From: Thermodesulfatator sp.
Lineage (GTDB): Bacteria; Desulfobacterota; Thermodesulfobacteria; Thermodesulfobacteriales; Thermodesulfobacteriaceae
Length of the DNA stretch: 6,331 nucleotides
NCBI GenBank assembly: GCA_027036915.1
Contig: JALWCD010000074.1
Coordinates: 5,356-11,686 of the forward strand
Direction: 5' to 3'
Positions 1 to 4,458 of this stretch are shown here, one piece after another. Position numbers and translations under genes: made by a program. A model generated the notes under the pieces. It worked only from the letters and a program-made list of their open reading frames with translations, had not been told where the DNA came from and searched no databases. Each line of letters starts with the position of its first letter. Positions within the stretch are counted from its first letter, which is position 1.

Positions 1-632
1 TCGTAAACCAGAGCCGGAGCCCTCACCCTCTCGGCCCGACTGGAGATCTCTTCCCAGAGGGAGAGCAGAAACTCCATCTCCGGCCGGATCTCTTCCTCCG
101 AGGCCCCTTCGGCGGCTGTTCGCACGATCCAGCCTGTGCCTTCAGGCCGACACTCCTCCACGATCTTCCGCAAACGTTCTCTCTCGACTTCGTCCTTTAT
201 TTTTCTGGAGATGCCGATGTGGCTCATGTAGGGCAGGTAGACCAGATAGTGGCCGGGAAGGGTGATGTTGGTGGAGAGCCTGGCCCCCTTGGAGCCCACG
301 GGTTCCTTGATGACCTGCACCAGGATTTCCTGCCCCTCCTTGAGGACCTCGCAGAGGGCCCTTTCCGAAACGAAGGCCGACTCCCCCAGAAGTTCCTCGC
401 CCTCGAGAATGGGCAGGAAATCCCCTCCGTAAAGGAAGGCCGTGCGGGAAAGCCCCACGTCCACGAAGGCAGCCTTCATGCCCGGAAGGACGCGCACCAC
501 GCGTCCCTTATAGATGTTGCCCACCACCCCCTTTTCCTTGGGGCGTTCCACGTAGAATTCCACCAGTTGGCTCTCTTCCACGAGAGCCACGCGGGTCTCA
601 TAGGGGGCGTAGTTGATGAGCAGCTCGGCCAA
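1..632 (-). CDS. rng: Ribonuclease G (Rne/Rng family), N-terminal part; 3' end beyond the window
   Basis: Endoribonuclease of the RNase E/G family, which cleaves single-stranded RNA in rRNA maturation and mRNA decay in the cytoplasm. About 210 codons are visible. The N-terminus (AELLINYAPYETRVALVEE) is the family opening. The S1 RNA-binding subdomain follows, with GNIYKGRVVRVLPGMKAAF at about residues 39-57. Downstream come the 5'-sensor-type motifs VQVIKEPVGSKGARLS, NITLPGHYLVYLP, HIGIS and IVRTAAEG. The catalytic aspartates and the zinc-link cysteines lie beyond the left edge, so activity cannot be judged. The start is TTG at 632-630, directly after the TAA of the 33-residue gene, with AGGAAGG (643-637) as ribosome binding site inside that gene. 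It is the last visible gene of a five-gene minus-strand operon. The absence of a long C-terminal scaffold cannot be tested here, so G rather than E rests on the N-terminal resemblance. Confidence 0.92.
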   Translation of the reverse strand, partial: MAELLINYAPYETRVALVEESQLVEFYVERPKEKGVVGNIYKGRVVRVLPGMKAAFVDVGLSRTAFLYGGDFLPILEGEELLGESAFVSERALCEVLKEGQEILVQVIKEPVGSKGARLSTNITLPGHYLVYLPYMSHIGISRKIKDEVERERLRKIVEECRPEGTGWIVRTAAEGASEEEIRPEMEFLLSLWEEISSRAERVRAPALVY

Positions 633-734
633 TTATCCTTCCTGGGTTTCCCGCCGCTGGAGATAAAGGGCGTAAGCCAGAGCCACCAGAGCCACCACGG
701 CCAGAAGACTATAGAGTAAAAAAAGTGGGTCCAT
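633..734 (-). CDS. 33-residue predicted single-span membrane protein (CcmD-like in shape), between a 57-residue gene and rng
   Basis: Short ORF not recognised with certainty. ATG at 734-732 is preceded by a strong ribosome binding site, AAAGGAGG (748-741), with a 6-nt spacer; TAA at 635-633 is followed immediately by the TTG of RNase G. The protein begins MDPLFLLYSLLAV. It has one hydrophobic segment at about residues 4-25, ending AYALYL, then a short charged tail, QRRETQEG. Positive charge after the segment suggests an outside-N, inside-C orientation. The layout (one helix, then Tyr-x-x-Tyr-Leu and Arg-Arg) resembles CcmD-type small proteins of cytochrome c maturation, but no other ccm gene is visible and the match is in shape only. 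The ribosome binding site and exact operon fit argue it is translated. An alternative is a leader ORF that couples translation into rng. Confidence 0.72.
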   Translation of the reverse strand: MDPLFLLYSLLAVVALVALAYALYLQRRETQEG

Positions 735-735
735 T

Positions 736-909
736 TTAATCCTCCTTTGGCAGGATCAATACGGAACTTATTCCTAAAATAAGACTGGCCAATAATCCTA
801 TATAAATCAAGGTTGAAGATACCTTTTGTAACAGTCCTCCTACCACCAGACCGGCGAGTGAAATTTTGGAAAATTCCGCTAAAAGGTCTGAAAGCCTTTT
901 ACGCCTCAT
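736..909 (-). CDS. 57-residue predicted two-helix membrane protein, overlapping the end of the purine nucleoside phosphorylase gene
   Basis: Unrecognised small protein. Its ATG (909-907) overlaps the phosphorylase TGA (908-906) as ATGA, a classic translational-coupling junction; the upstream ribosome binding site is weak, which fits re-initiation. TAA is at 738-736, 1 nt before the next start. The N-terminus is basic and amphipathic (MRRKRLSDLLAEFSKIS, 1-17). A hydrophobic stretch at about 18-28 (LAGLVVGGLLQ) is followed by a longer one at about 34-53 (LIYIGLLASLILGISSVLIL), then PKED. Two helices with a short turn and N-terminal positive charge predict both ends in the cytoplasm. The segment 741-900 is about 40% GC by hand count (64/160), against 62-67% in sampled neighbouring genes; hydrophobic Ile/Leu/Phe codons explain only part of this. 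It loosely recalls small DUF-type two-helix proteins and AtpI/AtpZ-like helices, but no family is assigned. Confidence 0.75.
   Translation of the reverse strand: MRRKRLSDLLAEFSKISLAGLVVGGLLQKVSSTLIYIGLLASLILGISSVLILPKED
741..748 (-). promoter_or_regulatory. Strong ribosome binding site of the 33-residue gene
   Basis: AAAGGAGG on the minus strand lies 6 nt before ATG 734-732 and inside the last codons of the 57-residue gene (Lys-Glu-Asp-stop). It is the best Shine-Dalgarno match in the left operon and strongly supports the small gene being translated. Confidence 0.75.
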
Positions 910-1730
910 ATCTTGCTTATAAACCTGGTAATGAGGCGCGTCAAACGGGCTTCGGCGGCCTGAGCCTGGGCGATGACCTCTTCCAGCAAGATGGGCTGAA
1001 AGTGGTCCGGGTCGTTCACGTTGGCGATCACCGAGACTCCGAGAACTTCCATGCCGGCATGCACGGCCACGATGACCTCCGGCACGGTGGACATACCCAC
1101 GGCGTCGGCCCCGATGAGGCGGAGGAAACGGGTTTCGGCCGGGGTCTCAAGACTCGGTCCGGGGACGGCCACGTATACGCCTTCCCGAATCTCTTCCCCG
1201 AGCTCGCGGGCGGCTTCCCGGAAAAGTTCCCGAAGGCGGGAACTGTAGGCCCGGGAGAGGTCCGGAAAACGTGGCCCCCACTCCTCCCGGTTGGGGCCCC
1301 GCAGGGGATTGTCCGGAATGAGATTGATGTGGTCCCGAATCAGCATGAGGTCCCCGGGGCAGAATTCCAGGTTGAGGCCTCCGGCAGCGTTCGAGACGAT
1401 CAGGATCCGGGCCCCGAGCAGGCTCATGACCCGTAAGGGCAGGGTGAGCTCCCGGGTGGAATACCCCTCGTAGTAGTGGAAACGTCCCCGGAAGGCCGCC
1501 ACCCTCCGGCCCGCAAGCTCTCCGATCAGAAGTTCCCCGGCGTGACTCTCCACCGTGGAGACCGGAAAATGGGGGATCTCCCGGTAGGGGATCACGAGTT
1601 CGGATTTCAGACTTCTGCCGAGCCCTGAAAGTCCCGTCCCAAGGACGAGAAGGATCTCCGGCACGTAAGGAAGGGTCTGGGCCAGGAAGCTACGGGCCTC
1701 TTCCACCCGGGCAAAATAATCCTCAGCCAT
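906..1730 (-). CDS. Purine nucleoside phosphorylase (trimeric PNP/MTAP superfamily)
   Basis: Cytoplasmic phosphorolysis of purine nucleosides to free base and ribose-1-phosphate, for purine salvage. At 274 residues it has the usual length of trimeric PNPs. Landmarks are the phosphate loop GTGLSGLG (31-38), SHAGELLIG with His63, RGRFHYYEGYS (81-91) with Arg83 and His85, NAAGGLN (114-120), PGPSLETPAE (190-199) with Glu195, and GADAVGMSTVPEVIVA (207-222) with Met213. Asn237 aligns with the Asn of mammalian PNP that favours 6-oxopurines (inosine, guanosine) over adenosine. Two departures stand out. The phosphate loop has Thr32 where mammalian PNP has Ser. Leu249 sits where mammalian PNP has a ribose-contacting His. 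Start ATG 1730-1728 has GGAGGT four nt upstream and overlaps the MscS gene by 8 nt. Methylthioadenosine or methylthioinosine activity is possible. Confidence 0.92.
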   Translation of the reverse strand: MAEDYFARVEEARSFLAQTLPYVPEILLVLGTGLSGLGRSLKSELVIPYREIPHFPVSTVESHAGELLIGELAGRRVAAFRGRFHYYEGYSTRELTLPLRVMSLLGARILIVSNAAGGLNLEFCPGDLMLIRDHINLIPDNPLRGPNREEWGPRFPDLSRAYSSRLRELFREAARELGEEIREGVYVAVPGPSLETPAETRFLRLIGADAVGMSTVPEVIVAVHAGMEVLGVSVIANVNDPDHFQPILLEEVIAQAQAAEARLTRLITRFISKI

Positions 1731-2625
1731 CTTGACCTCCGGTAAGGGATTTCAGGGCCTGGACGGCCCCGGGGGCTATGGTGCGAAGATGAAGATCCCT
1801 CTGCGGGAACGGGATTTCGATTCCGGCCTCCCTCAGGGCCCTGTGGATGGCGTAATAATAGTCGCTCATAATCCCGGTAAGGGCCCGGCGCGCCCGGGAC
1901 TGCCGGATCCAGACTGCCAGCGAAAATTCCAGGGCACTGTCTCCGAACCCCGTGAACCAGACCTGCAGGGGGTGGTCCTGATCCTCCTCCGTGAGCGGGA
2001 GGCGGCGGGCGGCCGCGGTGACCACTTCCTTCACCCTTTCGGGATCGCTACCATAGGCCACCCCGAAGGGAATATGGATCCTCCGCCAGTCGTCCTCGTA
2101 AGTCCAGGTGGAGATGCGCTTGGAGATGAACTCCGAGTTGGGCACGATGAGATCCTGCCCGTCGAAGGTTCTGAGAACGGTGGAGCGCATGTTGATTTCC
2201 TTGACCACCCCCAGGGTTCCGTCTTCCAGTTCCACCAGGTCGCCCACCCGTAGGCTGCCCTCGGTAAGGAGTATGATGCCCGAGATGAAGTTGCTGGTGA
2301 TGGTCTGAAGACCGAAACCGATGCCCACTCCCAGGGCCCCGAAGATGAGACCCACCTGGGTCATATTGAGCCCGGCGCTGGAAAGGGCCACCAGGAGGAG
2401 GATCACCAGGAGGGCGTAGTAAATAAGGGTGGTCATGGAATTTACCAGGCTGGGGGTGAGATGAAAGCGTTTCGTAAGGAGTTTTTCCGCCCGTCGCCGG
2501 AGATAGCGCAGAAGGAAGATCCCCAGTCCCAGAACGAGAAGGAGTTTCAAAAAACCGAGGAGGGTGAAGGTAACCTCCCCCACCTGCCAGAGGGGATAGG
2601 TAAGGATTCTTTTCAGGAACTCCAT
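1723..2625 (-). CDS. Small-conductance mechanosensitive channel, MscS family
   Basis: Inner-membrane channel that opens under membrane tension to release solutes during osmotic downshock. The 300-residue length is close to that of E. coli MscS. Three hydrophobic segments lie at about 19-40, 65-84 and 89-121. The third is the Gly/Ala-patterned pore helix (GALGVGIGFGLQTITSNFIS, 96-115). The beta domain follows, with LRVGDLVEL (125-133) and FDGQDLIVPNSEFIS (154-168), then the cytoplasmic alpha/beta domain ending IEIPFPQRDLHLR (269-281), all standard for the family. ATG 2625-2623 is chosen because an in-frame TAA lies 6 nt upstream; no good Shine-Dalgarno precedes it. It is the first gene of the minus-strand operon, and its last 8 nt overlap the phosphorylase gene. 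Nothing in the sequence links it functionally to purine salvage, so co-transcription may simply be shared housekeeping expression. Confidence 0.93.
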   Translation of the reverse strand: MEFLKRILTYPLWQVGEVTFTLLGFLKLLLVLGLGIFLLRYLRRRAEKLLTKRFHLTPSLVNSMTTLIYYALLVILLLVALSSAGLNMTQVGLIFGALGVGIGFGLQTITSNFISGIILLTEGSLRVGDLVELEDGTLGVVKEINMRSTVLRTFDGQDLIVPNSEFISKRISTWTYEDDWRRIHIPFGVAYGSDPERVKEVVTAAARRLPLTEEDQDHPLQVWFTGFGDSALEFSLAVWIRQSRARRALTGIMSDYYYAIHRALREAGIEIPFPQRDLHLRTIAPGAVQALKSLTGGQDG

Positions 2626-2696
2626 CTCGGCTTAACGGAGAGAGAATTTTTGGATATCTTATCAACTCTGATGGGGTGTTGGAAGGGAGGAACTAT
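2626..2696. promoter_or_regulatory. Divergent intergenic control region with candidate promoters in both directions
   Basis: The only real intergenic gap, 71 bp, between divergent operons, and AT-richer than its surroundings. Plus strand: TTAACG (2632-2637), 17-bp spacer, TATCTT (2655-2660), each 4/6 to sigma-70 consensus. Minus strand: TTCCAA (2684-2679), 17-bp spacer, TAAGAT (2661-2656), 3/6 and 4/6. The two -10 candidates overlap, so the operons may compete for polymerase or share an operator. A short inverted repeat, GATA-TCT-TATC (2653-2663), lies on both -10 elements. All are pattern matches only. Confidence 0.45.
2685..2690 (+). promoter_or_regulatory. Ribosome binding site fixing the start of the FAH-family gene
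   Basis: GGGAGG lies 6 nt before ATG 2697. The upstream in-frame GTG at 2676 has no comparable site, so 2697 is preferred; it also starts the protein at its natural MKVLRF beta strand. Confidence 0.75.
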
Positions 2697-3452
2697 ATGA
2701 AGGTGCTGCGTTTTCGCTGGCGTGAGAGGGACTGGTGGGGAAGACTTGAGGGGGATCGGGTCCTCCCCCTTCCCGGCATTGAGGGCGGGTCCGGATTTCC
2801 CCCGGAGGGTCTATCTCTGGCCGAGATCAGGGTCCTTGCGCCTACGGTTCCCACCAAGATCGTGGCCGTAGGACTCAACTATCGGGATCACGCCGAAGAG
2901 CTGGGCCTGGAATTGCCCGAAGAGCCCCTGATCTTCCTCAAGCCGCCTTCGGCGGTCATCGGTCCGGAGGACAGCATCCGGCTGCCCGAGGGGGTGGGGC
3001 GGGTGGATTACGAGGCGGAGCTTGCGGTGGTGATGGGTAAAACCGCCCGGAAGGTCTCTCCCTCCGAGGCTCGACGCTACATCCTAGGTTATACCTGTTT
3101 CAACGATGTCACGGCCCGTGATCTTCAGCGGAAAGACGGGCAGTGGACCCGGGCCAAGAGTTTCGATACCTTCGCTCCCCTCGGTCCCTGGATCGAGACC
3201 GATCTCGACCCTTCCGCGGTAAGGGTCAGGGCCTATCTCAACGGAAAACTCGTCCAGGATTCCTCCACCGAAAATCTGGTTTTCCCGGTCTACGAGCTGG
3301 TGAGCTTCGTCTCACATGTGATGACTCTTTATCCCGGAGACGTGATCGCCACCGGAACTCCGCCCGGAGTGGGCCCTCTTTCCCCGGGAGACGTGGTGGA
3401 GATAGAGGTGGAGGGCGTGGGACGGCTGGTAAATTTTGTAAAGGGAGAGTAA
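2697..3452 (+). CDS. Fumarylacetoacetate hydrolase (FAH) family enzyme
   Basis: Metal-dependent C-C bond hydrolase, decarboxylase or isomerase of the FAH fold, acting on beta-diketo or 2-oxo acids in the cytoplasm. It has 251 residues: an N-terminal subdomain (1-50) seen in the longer bacterial members, then the catalytic domain. Visible motifs are VGLNYRDHAEELGL (58-71), with His65 and Glu68 matching the FAHD1 catalytic His/Glu pair, and FLKPPSAVIGP (80-90). The metal ligands are Glu106 and Glu108 in VDYEAELAVVMG and Asp137 in CFNDVTARDLQ. KSFDTFAPLGPW (154-165) and VIATGTPPGVGP (216-227) complete the fold. Members include oxaloacetate decarboxylase, acylpyruvase and hydroxyhepta-dienedioate isomerase, and sequence alone does not decide among them. 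No aromatic catabolism genes are nearby, so a housekeeping oxaloacetate/acylpyruvate role is the more likely inference. It is first in the plus-strand operon. Confidence 0.91.
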   Translation: MKVLRFRWRERDWWGRLEGDRVLPLPGIEGGSGFPPEGLSLAEIRVLAPTVPTKIVAVGLNYRDHAEELGLELPEEPLIFLKPPSAVIGPEDSIRLPEGVGRVDYEAELAVVMGKTARKVSPSEARRYILGYTCFNDVTARDLQRKDGQWTRAKSFDTFAPLGPWIETDLDPSAVRVRAYLNGKLVQDSSTENLVFPVYELVSFVSHVMTLYPGDVIATGTPPGVGPLSPGDVVEIEVEGVGRLVNFVKGE

Positions 3453-3463
3453 ACTAAAAAACA

Positions 3464-4015
3464 ATGGGATTTCCCGCCGAAAATCTTCCTAGGTATACCT
3501 GGAAGGATTACTTCTCCTGGGAAGGGCGCTGGGAGCTCATCGAAGGCGTGCCTTATGCCATGACTCCCTTGCCTTCTTTCCGACATCAGATTATAAGCGG
3601 CCTTATCCATGTGGAGTTGACGCGGGCTTTGCGAGATTGTCCCTCTTGCCTGGCTCTTCTTCCCGTGGATTGGAAGGTGGACGAACACACGGTGTTGCAA
3701 CCCGACAACCTGGTGGTTTGCGGAGGGCTTCCGCCGGAACCACCTTTGAAGACCCCTCCTGTTTTGGTTTTTGAGGTCTTATCCCCTTCCACCGAAATCA
3801 AAGACCGGAACCTGAAATTCAAGATTTACGAGAGAGCCGGGGTTAAGTATCTGGTGCTGGTGGATCCCGAAAGGGAGGAGGCGGAGATTTTCGCGCTGGA
3901 AGAAGGCCGTTATCGTTTACGGTGTAGGGTTAGACGGGAAAAAGTGGGTTTTGATCTCGGAGAGTGTGAAATAGAATTTCATTTTGGGAATATTTTCGAA
4001 GGAGGTCGGGGGTGA
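3464..4015 (+). CDS. Uma2-family (DUF820) restriction-endonuclease-like protein
   Basis: 183 residues, full length for the family, which has the PD-(D/E)XK nuclease fold and no established physiological role. Motifs in order are WELIEGVPYAMTPLPS with Glu24 and Glu27 (23-38), His41, then PVDWKVDE (67-74) and LQPDNLVV with Asp81 (78-85). PPVLVFEVLSPST with Glu104 (98-110), DRNLKFKIYERAGVKYLVLVDP with Lys118/Lys120 (114-135) and a C-terminal beta region follow. The Asp/Glu/Lys constellation is present, so the fold looks intact. It starts 11 nt after the FAH gene with no clear Shine-Dalgarno at normal distance, and its end overlaps the MOSC start as GTGA. GC over 3481-3660 is about 52% (94/180), below the 62-67% sampled nearby, which is compatible with a later arrival; these genes are often multicopy and mobile. 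No partner methylase or transposase is visible. Confidence 0.9.
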   Translation: MGFPAENLPRYTWKDYFSWEGRWELIEGVPYAMTPLPSFRHQIISGLIHVELTRALRDCPSCLALLPVDWKVDEHTVLQPDNLVVCGGLPPEPPLKTPPVLVFEVLSPSTEIKDRNLKFKIYERAGVKYLVLVDPEREEAEIFALEEGRYRLRCRVRREKVGFDLGECEIEFHFGNIFEGGRG

Positions 4016-4458
4016 GCGGTCGGGTGGTGGCCCTTTCCATAAGCCGTGAAAAGGGCGTTCCCAAAGAGAACGTGTCCGAGGTGAAGATCGTTGAGGGCTA
4101 CGGGGTGGAGGGCGACGCCCACGGGGGGGCCTGGCACCGACAGGTGAGTTTTCTGGATACCGCGACCCTGGAATGCATGCGCGAGATCGTGGGGCGCGAG
4201 ATTCGGCCCGGAGAGCTGGCCGAGAACGTGACCGTGGATCTGGATCTCTCCGAAGTGGAGATCGGGGATCGGATCGAGGCCGGGGAATGTCTTTTCGAAG
4301 TAACCCAGATAGGGAAAAAGTGCCACACCGGTTGTGCTATCTTCCAGCGGGTGGGTCGCTGTGAGATGCGCAACCGGGGCATCTTCACCCGGGTGCTCAA
4401 GGGCGGTCTCCTGCGTGTGGGCGACCCGGTAAAGATCCTGAAAGGAGGTGCAAGCTGA
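4012..4458 (+). CDS. Small stand-alone MOSC-domain protein
   Basis: MOSC domains are found at the C-terminus of molybdenum-cofactor sulfurases and in small stand-alone proteins thought to carry sulfur or bind metal-sulfur cofactors. The 148-residue protein is a complete single domain. Motifs are GVEGDAHGGAWHRQVSFLD (31-49), RPGELAENVTVD (65-76), IGDRI (84-88), the cysteine motif GKKCHTGCAIFQRVGRCEMR (101-120) with Cys104, Cys108 and Cys117, and RGIFTRVLKGGLLRVGD (122-138). Cys104 is the likely sulfur-carrying residue by analogy. The start is GTG 4012, overlapping the Uma2 TGA as GTGA, with AAGGAGGT (3999-4006) 5 nt upstream. Its own stop is entangled with the next gene, whose ribosome binding site (4444-4449) lies in its last codons. 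That junction links it to the haem-type radical SAM enzyme rather than to Mo-cofactor genes, none of which are visible. The substrate is unknown. Confidence 0.9.
   Translation: MSGRVVALSISREKGVPKENVSEVKIVEGYGVEGDAHGGAWHRQVSFLDTATLECMREIVGREIRPGELAENVTVDLDLSEVEIGDRIEAGECLFEVTQIGKKCHTGCAIFQRVGRCEMRNRGIFTRVLKGGLLRVGDPVKILKGGAS
4444..4449 (+). promoter_or_regulatory. Ribosome binding site pointing to a CTG start at 4455
   Basis: GGAGGT, in the last codons of the MOSC gene, is 5 nt before CTG 4455, ideal spacing, and no ATG, GTG or TTG lies at a usable distance after it. The alternative, GTG 4497, is preceded by GGAAGG (4481-4486) with a long 10-nt spacer. Confidence 0.55.

Noticed and set aside
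674..700. Near-tandem 9-bp repeat in the 33-residue gene
   Set aside because: It simply encodes repeated Val-Ala-Leu in the membrane helix; only about two copies are present.
219..719. 166-codon plus-strand ORF opposite RNase G
   Set aside because: The minus strand has continuous RNase G motifs there; the plus frame is low-complexity and has no ribosome binding site.
813..1436. Long plus-strand ORF (207 codons) opposite the phosphorylase gene
   Set aside because: Its product resembles no family and it lies antisense to a clearly conserved enzyme; GC-rich codons on the other strand leave such frames open by chance.
2676..2696. GTG 2676 as the start of the FAH-family gene
   Set aside because: The ribosome binding site at 2685-2690 lies inside that extension and is spaced for ATG 2697.
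4123..4129. Run of seven G in the MOSC gene as a possible phase-variation tract
   Set aside because: The frame is intact, the tract encodes conserved glycines of the MOSC motif, and nothing suggests a surface or immune function that would benefit from switching.
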